This document shows positions 1-8,746 of a DNA stretch of 64,000 bases, piece by piece. A program made the position numbers and the translations under genes. Positions within the stretch are counted from its first letter, which is position 1. Every line of letters starts with the position of its first letter. Source of the DNA: Ruegeria pomeroyi (GTDB taxonomy: Bacteria > Pseudomonadota > Alphaproteobacteria > Rhodobacterales > Rhodobacteraceae); the NCBI RefSeq assembly GCF_021405525.1, contig NZ_JAGQAG010000001.1:2232001-2296000 (forward strand), in the 5' to 3' direction. Under the pieces are notes generated by a model that was not told the origin of the DNA, made no database searches, and saw only the letters and a list, made by a program, of their open reading frames with translations.

Positions 1-1
1 C

Positions 2-643
2 AGCTTCCAGGCCGCATTCGAGGCGGCGGGTGGCACCGTGACCATCTCGGCCGCGCATGAGGACGGCAAGGCCGACTATTCGGCCGAAGTGGGCGCACTG
101 GCGGCTGCTGGCGGCGACCGTCTGGTGGTTGCCGGTTACGTTGATCAGGGCGGTTCGGGCATCGTGCGCTCGGCCATCGACTCGGGCGCGTTCGACACCT
201 TCCACTTCCCCGACGGCATGATCGGCGCCAAGCTCGAAGAGAATTTCGGCGACGAGATCGAAGGGTCGAGCGGCCAGCACCCCGGCACCGACAGCCCGGG
301 CGTGGCCAAGTTCTCGGAAATGGTGGGCGGCGCGTTCGATTCCACCTCGCCCTTTACCCCGGAGTCCTATGACGCGGCGGCCCTGATCATGCTGGCCATG
401 CAGGCGGCCAACTCCAAGGACTCGAGCGACTACAAGGGCAAGATCATGGATGTGGCCAACGCACCGGGCGAGAAGATCTATCCCGGCGAACTGGCCAAGG
501 CGCTTCAGATCATCAAGGACGGCGGCGAGGTCGACTATGTCGGCGCCACCGCGGTCGAGCTGATCGGACCCGGCGAAAGCGCCGGCAACTACCGCCAGAT
601 CACCATCGAAGGCGGCAAGATCACCACGGCCAAGTACCGTTGA
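2..643 (+). CDS. ABC transporter substrate-binding protein, branched-chain amino acid type (5' truncated)
   Basis: This is the C-terminal part of a periplasmic binding protein of the LivK/type 1 periplasmic-binding fold. The frame is open to the left edge, so the signal peptide and first lobe lie outside the window. The visible part has the usual second-lobe features: a VVAGYVDQGG strand-turn and an ESYDAA segment followed by a long helix. It ends in a ligand-lobe tail with a YRQITIEGGKI strand, typical of the family. livG, livF, livH and livM follow on the same strand, which supports its role as the ligand receptor of that transporter. Ligand specificity (branched-chain amino acids, other amides or aromatics) cannot be read from this fragment. 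A hairpin separates it from livG. Confidence 0.9.
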   Translation, partial: SFQAAFEAAGGTVTISAAHEDGKADYSAEVGALAAAGGDRLVVAGYVDQGGSGIVRSAIDSGAFDTFHFPDGMIGAKLEENFGDEIEGSSGQHPGTDSPGVAKFSEMVGGAFDSTSPFTPESYDAAALIMLAMQAANSKDSSDYKGKIMDVANAPGEKIYPGELAKALQIIKDGGEVDYVGATAVELIGPGESAGNYRQITIEGGKITTAKYR

Positions 644-667
644 TCGCCCCGCGATGAGATGACACTG

Positions 668-696
668 AACAGCCCGGGCCTTGTGTCCGGGCTGTT
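668..696 (+). terminator. Hairpin between binding-protein gene and livG
   Basis: A 10-bp perfect stem (AACAGCCCGG at 668-677, CCGGGCTGTT at 687-696) with a 9-base loop and only a short T run. Hairpins in this position of ABC operons usually protect or attenuate the message so that the binding protein is made in excess over the membrane parts. That role is inferred here. Confidence 0.7.
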
Positions 697-781
697 TCAA
701 TGACAAAAGGCCGCACCTCTTTTCGGGGGATGAGGCAACAACCAACAAGGCCGCAGAAAACAAGCGGCCCCGGGGGAACAC

Positions 782-1570
782 ATGATCGTCGTCGAAGACG
801 TGCACAAGCACTTCGGCGGATTCCATGCCGTCGATGGTGCGACGCTGGAAATCGCCAAGGGCTCTGTCACCGGTCTGATCGGACCGAACGGAGCCGGCAA
901 GACCACCCTGTTCAACGTGATCGCCGGCGTCCTGCCGCCAACCAGCGGCAAGGTCACCATGGATGGCGAGGATATCACCGGCCTGCCGCCGCACGAGCTG
1001 TTCCACAAAGGCCTGCTCAGGACCTTTCAGATCGCGCATGAATTCAGCTCGATGACCTGCCGCGAGAACCTGATGATGGTGCCGGGCGGCCAGTCGGGCG
1101 AGACGCTGTGGAACACCTGGTTCGGGCGCAAGCGGATTGCGGACGAGGAACGCGCCCTGCGTGCCAAGGCCGACGAGGTGCTGGAGTTCCTGACCATCGA
1201 ACATCTGGCCGACCACAAGGCGGGCCAGGTCTCGGGCGGGCAGAAAAAGCTGCTGGAACTGGGCCGCACCATGATGGTGGACGCCAAGATCGTGTTCCTG
1301 GACGAGGTCGGCGCCGGGGTGAACCGGACCCTGCTGATGACCATCGCCGACACCATTCTGCGGCTGAACAAGGAACGCGGTTATACCTTTGTCGTGATCG
1401 AGCATGACATGGATTTCATCGGCAAGATCTGTGATCCCGTCATCTGCATGGCCGAGGGCAAGGTTCTGGCTCAAGGCACTCTGGACGAGATCAAGGCCAA
1501 TGAACAGGTGATCGAGGCCTATCTGGGCACCGGCCTGAAGAACAAGGCACAGCTGGAGGCGGACGCATGA
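782..1570 (+). CDS. livG: Branched-chain amino acid ABC transporter ATP-binding protein LivG
   Basis: A 262-residue ABC ATPase. The Walker A is GPNGAGKT at residues 34-41, followed by a VSGGQKKLLELGR signature and a Walker B ending in VFLDEVGAGV. The long insertion between Walker A and signature and the C-terminal IEAYLG motif are typical of LivG rather than LivF. Purine-rich GGGGGAAC precedes the ATG. It would power import together with LivF on the inner face of the membrane. Its last four bases overlap the livF start, so translation is probably coupled. Walker B carries DEVGAGV where DEPxAGL is usual, a mild deviation that keeps the catalytic Glu. Confidence 0.93.
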   Translation: MIVVEDVHKHFGGFHAVDGATLEIAKGSVTGLIGPNGAGKTTLFNVIAGVLPPTSGKVTMDGEDITGLPPHELFHKGLLRTFQIAHEFSSMTCRENLMMVPGGQSGETLWNTWFGRKRIADEERALRAKADEVLEFLTIEHLADHKAGQVSGGQKKLLELGRTMMVDAKIVFLDEVGAGVNRTLLMTIADTILRLNKERGYTFVVIEHDMDFIGKICDPVICMAEGKVLAQGTLDEIKANEQVIEAYLGTGLKNKAQLEADA

Positions 1571-2397
1571 GCGACAATCCCTATCAGGACGGTCGCGGCA
1601 ACAAGGATGCCTCGATCACCAACACCAAGGGCATGGGCACCATGACCCCCGCCCATCGCAAGAGCGGCCCCACGACCAAGGTCGATGGCGGTCCCTTTCT
1701 GATCGGCGACACCATGACCGGCGGTTACGGCAAGGGTCCCGATATCCTGCATGAATGCACCATCGCGGTGAACCCGGGTGAGATCGCCGTGATCGTCGGC
1801 CCCAACGGCGCCGGCAAGTCGACCGCGATGAAGGCGGTGTTCGGCATGCTCGACGTGCGCTCGGGCTCGGTCCGGCTGGATGGCGAGGACATCACCAAGC
1901 TCACCCCGCAGGACCGGGTGGTCAAGGGCATGGGGTTCGTGCCCCAGACCAACAACATCTTCACCTCGATGACGGTCGAAGAGAACCTGGAAATGGGCGC
2001 CTTCATCCGCCGCGATGATATCCGCGAGACCATGGAACAGGTCTATGACCTGTTCCCGATCCTGCGCGAGAAACGCTATCAAGCCGCCGGAGAGCTGTCA
2101 GGCGGCCAACGCCAGCAGGTCGCCGTGGGCCGGGCGCTGATGACCAAGCCCAAGGTGCTGATGCTGGACGAACCCACCGCAGGCGTCAGCCCCATCGTGA
2201 TGGACGAGCTTTTCGACCGCATCATCGAGGTCAGCCGCACCGGCCTGCCGATCCTGATGGTCGAGCAGAACGCCAAGCAGGCGCTGGCCATCGCCGACAA
2301 GGGATATGTGCTGGTTCAGGGCCGCAATGCGTTTACCGGCACCGGCAAGGAACTGCTCGAAGATCCCGAAGTCCGCAAATCCTTCCTGGGGGGCTGA
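1567..2397 (+). CDS. livF: Branched-chain amino acid ABC transporter ATP-binding protein LivF
   Basis: A 276-residue ABC ATPase with Walker A GPNGAGKS, signature LSGGQRQQVAVGR and Walker B VLMLDEPTAGVSP. LivF proteins are usually about 235 residues. Here the ATPase core is preceded by roughly 45 residues, low in hydrophobics and rich in Asn, Gly and Thr. The first ATG overlaps the livG stop (ATGA), which favours using it, but internal Met codons at residues 23 and 26 could give a shorter form. It ends four bases before livH. The role is second nucleotide-binding subunit of the importer. Confidence 0.92.
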   Translation: MSDNPYQDGRGNKDASITNTKGMGTMTPAHRKSGPTTKVDGGPFLIGDTMTGGYGKGPDILHECTIAVNPGEIAVIVGPNGAGKSTAMKAVFGMLDVRSGSVRLDGEDITKLTPQDRVVKGMGFVPQTNNIFTSMTVEENLEMGAFIRRDDIRETMEQVYDLFPILREKRYQAAGELSGGQRQQVAVGRALMTKPKVLMLDEPTAGVSPIVMDELFDRIIEVSRTGLPILMVEQNAKQALAIADKGYVLVQGRNAFTGTGKELLEDPEVRKSFLGG

Positions 2398-2400
2398 GAC

Positions 2401-3411
2401 ATGGAAATCCTCAACGCCCTTGTGGCGCTTTCTAACTTTGTCCTGATCCCCGCGATCGCCTATGGCAGCCAGCTGGCGCTGGGTGCGCTGGGCGTCACGC
2501 TGATCTATGGCATCCTGCGGTTCTCGAACTTTGCCCATGGCGACACCATGGCGTTCGGCGCCATGATCACCGTGCTGGTGACCTGGTGGATGCAATCGCA
2601 TGGCATTCACCTTGGTCCGCTGCCCACCGCGCTTCTGGCGCTGCCCTTCGGCATTCTTGGCTGCATGGCGCTGGTTCTGGTCACCGACCGCGCGGTCTAT
2701 CGCTTTTACCGCGAGCAAAAGGCGAAACCGGTGATCCTGGTCATCGTGTCGATGGGCGTCATGTTCATCATGAACGGGCTGGTGCGTTTCATTATCGGCC
2801 CCAATGACCAGAACTTTGCCGATGGCACCCGCTTCCTGATCTCGGCCCGTGATTTCAAGAAGATGACCGGGCTGGACGAAGGGCTGGCGATCAAGACCAC
2901 GCAGGCTCTGACCGTGGTTGTGGCGGTGATCTGCGTGGCGCTGTTGTTCTGGTTCCTGAACCGGACCCGCACCGGCAAATCCATGCGCGCCTATTCCGAT
3001 AACGAGGATCTGGCGCTGCTCTCTGGCATCAACCCAGAGCGCGTGGTCATGTACACCTGGCTCATCGTGGCGGCGCTGGCCACCACGGCGGGTGTGCTCT
3101 ACGGCCTCGACAAAAGCTTCAAGCCCTTTGTCTATTTCCAGCTTCTGCTGCCCATCTTTGCTTCGGCCATCGTGGGCGGTCTGGGCAGCCCGCTGGGCGC
3201 CATCGCGGGCGGCTTCGTCATCGCCTTTTCCGAGGTGACGGTGACGTATGCGTGGAAAAAGGTGCTGGGCTATCTGGCGCCCGAGGGCATGTCACCCGAC
3301 GGGTTGCTGCAGCTTCTGAGCACCGATTACAAATTCGCGGTCAGCTTCGTCATCCTGCTGATCGTGCTGCTGTTCAAGCCTACGGGCCTCTTCAAGGGGA
3401 AAGCGGTATGA
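2401..3411 (+). CDS. livH: Branched-chain amino acid ABC transporter permease LivH
   Basis: A 336-residue polytopic membrane protein of the LivH/LivM permease family. It has the conserved early segment ALGVTLIYGILRFSNFAHGD and the late IVGGLGSPLGAIAGG segment that forms the coupling helix region facing the ATPases. About eight hydrophobic segments are visible. The stop codon overlaps the livM start as ATGA, so the two permease chains, which form a heterodimer in this family, are likely made in equal amounts. Confidence 0.93.
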   Translation: MEILNALVALSNFVLIPAIAYGSQLALGALGVTLIYGILRFSNFAHGDTMAFGAMITVLVTWWMQSHGIHLGPLPTALLALPFGILGCMALVLVTDRAVYRFYREQKAKPVILVIVSMGVMFIMNGLVRFIIGPNDQNFADGTRFLISARDFKKMTGLDEGLAIKTTQALTVVVAVICVALLFWFLNRTRTGKSMRAYSDNEDLALLSGINPERVVMYTWLIVAALATTAGVLYGLDKSFKPFVYFQLLLPIFASAIVGGLGSPLGAIAGGFVIAFSEVTVTYAWKKVLGYLAPEGMSPDGLLQLLSTDYKFAVSFVILLIVLLFKPTGLFKGKAV

Positions 3412-4712
3412 CCGAGACAGTGAAGAACACCGCCCTGTTTCTGGGCGTCGCCGTGCTGGTCGTGATCACCGGTTTCATGCAGAGCTGGAACTCGGCCATC
3501 CTGATCGTCAACATGGGGTTGATCTCGGCCATCATGGCGATCGGGGTGAACCTGCAATGGGGCTTTGCCGGGCTTTTCAACGTGGGTGTTATGGGCTTTG
3601 TCGCGCTGGGTGGCCTGGCCGTGGTGCTGGTGGCCGAGCCGCTTTCGCCCGAGGCGTGGAGCGCGGGCGGCTTCGGCATCGTGCTGGCGCTGCTTCTTGG
3701 TGCTGCCACCGTGGTGGCCGCCGTTCTGGTATCACGACACATGCCCAAGGGACGCGGGCGTAATCTGGCGATGCTGGCGGTGCTGGTGCTGGGCTTTGTC
3801 CTCTATCGCGCGGTGTTTGACCCCAACGTGATGGCGGTCGAGGCAATCAACCCGGCCGCGGCGGGCAATATCGGTGGCCTCGGTCTGCCCGTGCTGCTGG
3901 CCTGGCCCGCCGGTGGTCTCTTGGCCGCAGGCGCGGCCTGGCTGATCGGCAAGACGGCGCTGGGCCTGCGCTCGGACTATCTGGCCATCGCCACGCTGGG
4001 CATTGCCGAGATCATCATCGCGGTGATGAAGAACGAGGACTGGCTGGCGCGCGGGGTCAAGAACGTGATCGGCCTGCCCCGCCCGGTGCCTTACGAGATC
4101 GACCTGCAAAACGATGCCGGATTCGTCGAAAGCGCCGCGTCGCTGGGCATCGACCCGGTCACCGCCTCTACCCTCTATGTGAAACTGGGCTACTCTGTCC
4201 TGTTCATGGTGGTGCTGCTGGTCCTTCTCTGGATGGCGCAGATGGCGCTCAAAAGCCCCTGGGGCCGGATGATGCGGGCCATTCGCGACAACGAGGTCGC
4301 GGCCGAGGCGATGGGCAAGGACGTCACCCGCAGACACCTGCAAATCTTCGTTCTGGGATCGGCGGTCTGCGGCATCGCCGGTGCGATGATGACCACGCTT
4401 GACGGGCAGCTGACACCGGGCACTTATCAGCCGCTGCGGTTTACCTTCCTGATCTGGGTGATGGTGATCGTGGGCGGCTCGGGCAACAATTTCGGCGCCG
4501 TTCTGGGCGCGATGCTGATCTGGTTCCTTTGGGTTCAGGTCGAGCCTCTGGGCCTCTTCCTGATGCAGGTGATCACCAGCGGCATGGCCGAGGGCAGCGC
4601 ATTGAAATCGCACCTGATCGACAGCGCCGCCCATATGCGGCTCCTGACCATGGGGATCATCCTGCTCCTGGTGCTCAGGTTCAGCCCACGCGGCCTGATC
4701 CCGGAAAAGTAA
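3408..4712 (+). CDS. livM: Branched-chain amino acid ABC transporter permease LivM
   Basis: A 434-residue permease partner of LivH. The start at 3408 is chosen because it overlaps the livH stop as ATGA; the frame is open further upstream but lies inside livH. The family hallmark QWGFAGLFNVGVMGF (substrate-path helix) is near the N-terminus. The AIRDNEVAAEAMGKDV loop that contacts the ATPases and the IVGGSGNNFGAVLG segment lie in the C-terminal half. Extra hydrophobic segments around residues 80-190 make it longer than a minimal LivM. A strong hairpin follows the stop, ending the operon. Confidence 0.92.
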   Translation: MTETVKNTALFLGVAVLVVITGFMQSWNSAILIVNMGLISAIMAIGVNLQWGFAGLFNVGVMGFVALGGLAVVLVAEPLSPEAWSAGGFGIVLALLLGAATVVAAVLVSRHMPKGRGRNLAMLAVLVLGFVLYRAVFDPNVMAVEAINPAAAGNIGGLGLPVLLAWPAGGLLAAGAAWLIGKTALGLRSDYLAIATLGIAEIIIAVMKNEDWLARGVKNVIGLPRPVPYEIDLQNDAGFVESAASLGIDPVTASTLYVKLGYSVLFMVVLLVLLWMAQMALKSPWGRMMRAIRDNEVAAEAMGKDVTRRHLQIFVLGSAVCGIAGAMMTTLDGQLTPGTYQPLRFTFLIWVMVIVGGSGNNFGAVLGAMLIWFLWVQVEPLGLFLMQVITSGMAEGSALKSHLIDSAAHMRLLTMGIILLLVLRFSPRGLIPEK

Positions 4713-4717
4713 CATCC

Positions 4718-4752
4718 AGAAAGGCCGCGCCCCACCCGGACGCGGCCTTTCT
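4718..4752 (+). terminator. Terminator at the end of the first liv operon
   Basis: A 12-bp perfect inverted repeat, AGAAAGGCCGCG (4718-4729) and CGCGGCCTTTCT (4741-4752), followed by TCTCT. It sits just after livM and upstream of the convergent HerA-like gene, and could serve both strands. Confidence 0.85.
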
Positions 4753-4780
4753 TCTCTGGCGCGACGCGCCCCTTCCTCTT

Positions 4781-4830
4781 GCTCCAAATATCCCCGCCGG
4801 AGGCATGGGCTTCAGCCCATACCCCCGCCG
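4781..4830. repeat. Probable Rhodobacterales intergenic repeat element
   Basis: The string CCAAATATCCCCGCCGGAGG and the following hairpin ATGGGCT-TC-AGCCCAT (4805-4820) resemble short intergenic elements that I recall as common in Rhodobacteraceae genomes. A related string, GAAATACTCCGGGGGGAGG, lies near 27271. The family assignment rests on memory of the motif, not on a search. Confidence 0.45.
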
Positions 4831-4836
4831 AAATGG

Positions 4837-6390
4837 TCACCGCCCCTTGAACAGACTGCCCAGAATGCCGCGCACGATGCGGCGGCCGGTGGTGCCTTTC
4901 AGCTCCTTGATCACCGCCTTGCCCATGGCACTGGTCAACGTGTCCTCGCTGCGGCTTCGACTGCGCGGCTGGCGTGCAGTCGAGCGGCCAACCCGGCTGC
5001 CGGAATAGCGGCGGGCCGAGTTGTATTCGCGCTCCCAGGGGCTGGCCTCCTCGGCGCGCTCCTCGGCCTGTTCGGCCTCTTTCGCGGCCTCCTCGGCCCG
5101 TTTCGCCAGGATCTCGAAGGCCGATTTGCGGTCTAGCGGCGTGTCGTATTTCCCCGCCATGTCCGATGTGGTCAGAATCGCCTTGCGCTCGGCCGGGGTG
5201 ATCGGGCCCAGTTGCGACGAGGGTGGGCGGATCAGGGTGCGTTCCACCACCCCCGGTACGCCCTTCTTCATCAGCATCGAGGTCACCGCCTCGCCCACGC
5301 CCACCTCGCGGATCGCCTCTTCGGTGTCGAATGCGGGGTTCTCGCGATAGGTCTCGGCCGCCAGCCGCAGGTTCTTGCGGTCGCGCGCGGTAAAGGCGCG
5401 CAGCGCGTGCTGGATGCGGTTGCCCAGCTGGCCCAGCACATCCTCGGGCACATCCGCCGGGTTCTGGGTGATGAAATAGACCCCGACCCCCTTGGACCGG
5501 ATCAGGCGCGCCACCTGTTCCACCTTGTCCACCAGCGCCTTGGGCGCGTCGTCAAAGAGCAGATGCGCCTCATCAAAGAAGAACACCAGTTTCGGCTTGT
5601 CGGGGTCGCCCACCTCGGGCAGTTCCTCGAACAGTTCACTGAGCAGCCAGAGCAGGAAGGTCGAATAGAGCCGCGGCGAGGCCATCAGCGTATCGGCGGC
5701 CAGGATGTTGACCATGCCGCGCCCCTGATCGTCGACCCGCATCATGTCGGCCAGATCCAGCGCCGGTTCCCCGAACAGGCGCGCGCCGCCCTGGTTCTCG
5801 ATCACCAGAAGGCGACGCTGGATCGCCCCCACCGAGGCGGTCGAGATATTGCCATAGCGCAGCGACAGCGACTTGCCATTCTCGCCGATCCAGACCAGCA
5901 GCGCCTGAAGATCCTTGAGGTCAAGCAGCGGCAGCCCCTCCTCGTCCGACAGCCGGAACGCGATGTTCAGAATGCCCTCCTGCGCCTCTGTCAGCTCCAG
6001 CAGTTGCGACAGCAACAGCGGCCCCATCTCGGCCACCGTGGTGCGTACCGGGTGGCCCTGTTCGCCGAACAGGTCCCAGAAGGTCACCGGACAGGCGCGA
6101 TAGGCGTAATCGGTCAGGCCGATTTTTGCGGCGCGCGCGGTAAAGGCCGCGTGCAGCTTGTGATCGGCCGACCCCGGTTTGGCCATGCCCGACAGGTCGC
6201 CTTTGACATCGGCCAGAAACACCGGCACGCCTGCCTCGGCAAAGCCCTGGGCCAGGATTTGCAGCGTCACCGTCTTGCCGGTGCCGGTGGCGCCCGCGAT
6301 CAATCCGTGCCGGTTGGCATATTTCAGGTCCAGCCCCTGCGCCACGCCGTAGTCCGGGCCGCCGCCGCCCAGGAAAATCTTTCCATCCAT
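4837..6390 (-). CDS. HerA-like/DUF853 P-loop ATPase
   Basis: A 517-residue cytosolic ATPase. It opens with a short strand-rich segment and Walker A GATGTGKT at residues 33-40. [12 protein letters not shown] motif follows, and Walker B is [13 protein letters not shown] in the middle. [21 protein letters not shown] sensor-like motif is typical of HerA/FtsK/VirD4-type ATPases. This matches the DUF853 (HerA C-terminal) family. Relatives are annotated as bipolar helicases, but the role in bacteria is not settled. The last 100 residues hold an Ala/Glu-rich coiled-coil-like stretch and an Arg/Ser-rich basic tail, which could bind nucleic acid. It is a single gene, convergent with livM. Confidence 0.85.
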   Translation of the reverse strand: MDGKIFLGGGGPDYGVAQGLDLKYANRHGLIAGATGTGKTVTLQILAQGFAEAGVPVFLADVKGDLSGMAKPGSADHKLHAAFTARAAKIGLTDYAYRACPVTFWDLFGEQGHPVRTTVAEMGPLLLSQLLELTEAQEGILNIAFRLSDEEGLPLLDLKDLQALLVWIGENGKSLSLRYGNISTASVGAIQRRLLVIENQGGARLFGEPALDLADMMRVDDQGRGMVNILAADTLMASPRLYSTFLLWLLSELFEELPEVGDPDKPKLVFFFDEAHLLFDDAPKALVDKVEQVARLIRSKGVGVYFITQNPADVPEDVLGQLGNRIQHALRAFTARDRKNLRLAAETYRENPAFDTEEAIREVGVGEAVTSMLMKKGVPGVVERTLIRPPSSQLGPITPAERKAILTTSDMAGKYDTPLDRKSAFEILAKRAEEAAKEAEQAEERAEEASPWEREYNSARRYSGSRVGRSTARQPRSRSRSEDTLTSAMGKAVIKELKGTTGRRIVRGILGSLFKGR

Positions 6391-6435
6391 TTGGTTATGC
6401 CTCGAAATTCATCGTCTCACCGCAACCATACAAAG

Positions 6436-6464
6436 TTAACCTTTGCCTGCGATAGTCCTTATTG
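6436..6464 (+). promoter_or_regulatory. Predicted sigma-70 type promoter for small RNA candidate 1
   Basis: TTAACC at 6436-6441, a 17-base spacer and TTATTG at 6459-6464. It lies divergent from the HerA-like gene, with no coding sequence downstream before a terminator at 6513-6538. Confidence 0.4.
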
Positions 6465-6470
6465 CCCCTC

Positions 6471-6540
6471 TGGCGTCTGGTGCTGCGGGGGCACTTCCTC
6501 CCTGTCAGACTGGCCGTGCCTTCGGGCACGGCTTTTTTCG
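6471..6540 (+). ncRNA. Candidate small RNA 1 with strong intrinsic terminator
   Basis: The region has no plausible protein frame but ends in a textbook terminator, GCCGTGCC-TTCG-GGCACGGC followed by six T (6513-6538). Upstream of it, GTCTG and CAGAC can pair around an inner GTGC/GCAC stem. They enclose a single-stranded CTTCCTCCC, which is complementary to ribosome-binding sites. A promoter-like sequence ends 7 bases before the proposed start. Small RNAs with exposed CCUCC motifs that block translation are known in Rhodobacter and other alphaproteobacteria. Expression and the exact start are inferred. Confidence 0.45.
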
Positions 6541-6609
6541 ACCTTGCGGTCAAAAATCGTGCATCTCCAATCAATTGCCGCCAAGAGACGAAAAAACCTG
6601 CGATAGATG

Positions 6610-6638
6610 TTGACCCGTTGGCGCACCTCTCGTAACGT
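6610..6638 (+). promoter_or_regulatory. Predicted promoter for small RNA candidate 2
   Basis: TTGACC at 6610-6615, a 17-base spacer and TAACGT at 6633-6638. The CCTGCGATAG string just upstream (6598-6607) also occurs at 6446-6455 near the first promoter. Confidence 0.45.
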
Positions 6639-6644
6639 CTGCTC

Positions 6645-6716
6645 ACAATACTAAGTCGGCCAGTCCGACGGGGAGACAGATAAGAGGGAATCCGGTCACT
6701 CGGGTTCCCTTTTTTA
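6645..6716 (+). ncRNA. Candidate small RNA 2 ending in intrinsic terminator
   Basis: A good promoter is followed by a small hairpin GTCGG-CCAGT-CCGAC. Then comes a purine-rich GGGGAGACAG linker and a terminator stem GGGAATCC/GGGTTCCC (6686-6693 and 6702-6709, one G-U pair) with six T. No open frame of useful length lies between promoter and terminator. It could be an independent RNA of about 70 bases, or a leader attenuated ahead of the IalB-family gene at 6827; a terminator this complete favours the former. Confidence 0.45.
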
Positions 6717-6826
6717 GTTCCCCTTCACCGTCATCAAATCACCGCTGATGCGCTGCTTTGTCCCTGACAGCGGCGAACACTCGTGCTAGACGGGGCGCGA
6801 GCAGCTCATCTTTTGACGAGGCATTC

Positions 6827-7447
6827 ATGACCAAGACCCTGATTACCCTGTCCGCCGCCGCCCTGCTGGTCCTGACCGGCGCAGCGACGGCACAGGACAC
6901 GACCACACCGGCCGAAACGGCCCCGGCACAGGAAGAGCAGAAGACGGCCGACCAGCTTCTTGATCTGGGCACGCCGGCAGATGGTTCGCCACAGCTGGGA
7001 CAGCGTTATTCCAAAGAGAAGATCGGCGACTGGGACATGGCTTGCATCAAGACAGAGGGTGAAATCGACCCCTGTTCGATGCTCCAGATCCTGACCGACG
7101 CCCAGGGCAACCCGATGGCCGAGTTTTCGATGTTCCGGCTCGAAGAGGGCGGTGTTGCGGTTGCAGGGGCAACCGTGATCGTTCCGCTGGAAACCCTGTT
7201 GCCGGCCCAGTTGACGATCTCGATCGATGGGGCACCCGGCAAGCGGTACAACTACTCGTTCTGCAACCCGATCGGCTGCATCGCGCAAATCGGTCTGACC
7301 CAGGCCGATATCGACGCGATGAAGAAGGGGGCCAAGGCAACGGTATCGCTGGTTCCCGCCCCGGCCCCGGATCAGACCGTGTCGCTGGAATTGTCGCTGA
7401 CGGGCTTCACCTCCAGCTATGACAAGGTGGACGTGGTCAGCAACTGA
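6827..7447 (+). CDS. Invasion-associated locus B (IalB) family periplasmic protein
   Basis: A 206-residue exported protein. The start at 6827 gives a clean signal peptide (KTLITLSAAALLVLTGAATA, cleavage near residue 22); the frame is open upstream but without export signal. A Pro/Thr/Glu-rich linker follows, then the IalB domain with the KIGDWDMAC strand, DPCSMLQIL, and a late NYSFCNPIGCIAQIGL segment. The four cysteines in these motifs are placed for two periplasmic disulfides. The family is named from a Bartonella erythrocyte-invasion locus but is widespread in free-living alphaproteobacteria, where its role is unknown. A bidirectional terminator follows. Confidence 0.88.
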   Translation: MTKTLITLSAAALLVLTGAATAQDTTTPAETAPAQEEQKTADQLLDLGTPADGSPQLGQRYSKEKIGDWDMACIKTEGEIDPCSMLQILTDAQGNPMAEFSMFRLEEGGVAVAGATVIVPLETLLPAQLTISIDGAPGKRYNYSFCNPIGCIAQIGLTQADIDAMKKGAKATVSLVPAPAPDQTVSLELSLTGFTSSYDKVDVVSN

Positions 7448-7467
7448 CCCTGTTTACCGGAGTGCAG

Positions 7468-7502
7468 AAAGGCCGCCGGTTCGGGGGAACCTGGCGGCCT
7501 TT
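7468..7502. terminator. Bidirectional terminator between IalB-family gene and fabF-like gene
   Basis: A 10-bp perfect stem AAAGGCCGCC (7468-7477) and GGCGGCCTTT (7493-7502) flanked by A and T runs, placed between convergent genes. Confidence 0.85.
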
Positions 7503-7529
7503 TCATATCCGTCTGATCCGGGACGCGGG

Positions 7530-8738
7530 TCAGACCTTGCGCAGCGCCAGCACCGCGTTCAGCCCGCCAAAGGCAAATGCGTTGCTCAGCACCACATCGA
7601 CCTTGGCCTCGCGCGCCTCGTTCGGGACCACATCCAGCGCGCATTCGGGGTCGGGTTCCTCATAGCCGATGGTGGGAGCGATCACCCCGTCGCGCAGCGC
7701 CATGATACAGGCCAGCAGTTCCACCGCGCCAGTGCCGCCGATCAGGTGGCCATGCATCGACTTGGTGGACGAAATCATCAGGCTGTCGGCATGACGCCCG
7801 AACACATCGGCCACCGCGGCGCATTCGGTCTTGTCATTGGCCGCCGTGCCGGTGCCATGGGCGTTGATATACCCCACGTCACCCGGATTGATCCGCGCAT
7901 CGGCCAGCGCGCCCGCCATCGCCCGCGCCGCCCCCTGTTTCGATGGCATCACGATATCGGAGGCATCCGAGGACATGGCAAATCCCGCAACCTCGCACAG
8001 GATCTCGGCACCACGGGCCTTGGCGTGCTCCATCTCTTCGAACACGAAGATACCCGCGCCCTCGCCCTGGACCATGCCGTTGCGGTTGGCGCTGAACGGG
8101 CGGCAGGCATCCTTGGACATCACCCGCAGCCCTTCCCAGGCCTTGACCCCGCCGAAACACAGCATCGATTCCGATCCGCCGGTGACCATCACCGGCGCCA
8201 TGCCGCTGCGCACCATGGAAAAGGCCTGCGCCATCGCATGATTCGACGAGGCGCAGGCGGTCGAGACGGTAAAGGACGGACCCTTGAGATTGTGTTCCAT
8301 CGACACATGGCTGGCGGCCGCGTTGTTCATCAGCTTGGGCACGACAAAGGGATGGACCCTGTTCTTGCCCTCTTCATAGACCGAGCGGTAATTCTCGTCC
8401 CAGGTGCTGACGCCGCCACCCGCAGTGCCCAGCACCACGCCCGATTTCGCTGCCAGTTCACCGTGAAAGTTCAGCCCCGACTGGTCGATCGCCTCTTTGG
8501 CGGCGGTCAGGGTGAATTGGGTGAACCGGTCATAGAGCGACATCTGTTGGCGGTTGAAGCGGCCCTCGGCCTCAAACCCGCGGACCTGACCGCCGATGCG
8601 AATGGCCAGCCGCTCGACATCGCGAAATTCCAGCTCGCCGATGCCGCAATGGCCCTCGCGCATGGCGTGCAGCGTCTCGGGCACCGAATGCCCCAGCGCG
8701 TTGATGGTGCCGGCTCCGGTGATGACAACCCGTTTCAT
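7530..8738 (-). CDS. 3-oxoacyl-ACP synthase II (FabF/NodE-like)
   Basis: A 402-residue thiolase-fold condensing enzyme. The Cys-His-His catalytic set is intact: Cys162 in STACASSNHA, His294 in INAHGTGTAAND and His331 in the KSMHGHLIGGTGA loop. It would elongate acyl-ACP with malonyl-ACP in the cytosol. It follows a dedicated acyl carrier protein (8 bases apart) and lpxD, not the housekeeping fabD-fabG-acpP-fabF set. This suggests a special acyl chain for lipid A or another envelope lipid, much as rhizobia use AcpXL with extra FabF enzymes. That link is inference. Confidence 0.9.
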   Translation of the reverse strand: MKRVVITGAGTINALGHSVPETLHAMREGHCGIGELEFRDVERLAIRIGGQVRGFEAEGRFNRQQMSLYDRFTQFTLTAAKEAIDQSGLNFHGELAAKSGVVLGTAGGGVSTWDENYRSVYEEGKNRVHPFVVPKLMNNAAASHVSMEHNLKGPSFTVSTACASSNHAMAQAFSMVRSGMAPVMVTGGSESMLCFGGVKAWEGLRVMSKDACRPFSANRNGMVQGEGAGIFVFEEMEHAKARGAEILCEVAGFAMSSDASDIVMPSKQGAARAMAGALADARINPGDVGYINAHGTGTAANDKTECAAVADVFGRHADSLMISSTKSMHGHLIGGTGAVELLACIMALRDGVIAPTIGYEEPDPECALDVVPNEAREAKVDVVLSNAFAFGGLNAVLALRKV

Positions 8739-8746
8739 GGGCGCGG

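Noticed and set aside
6391-6540. Idea that this region encodes the 4.5S signal-recognition RNA
   Set aside because: The conserved GGAAGCAGCCAAGGC-type core loop of that RNA is absent.
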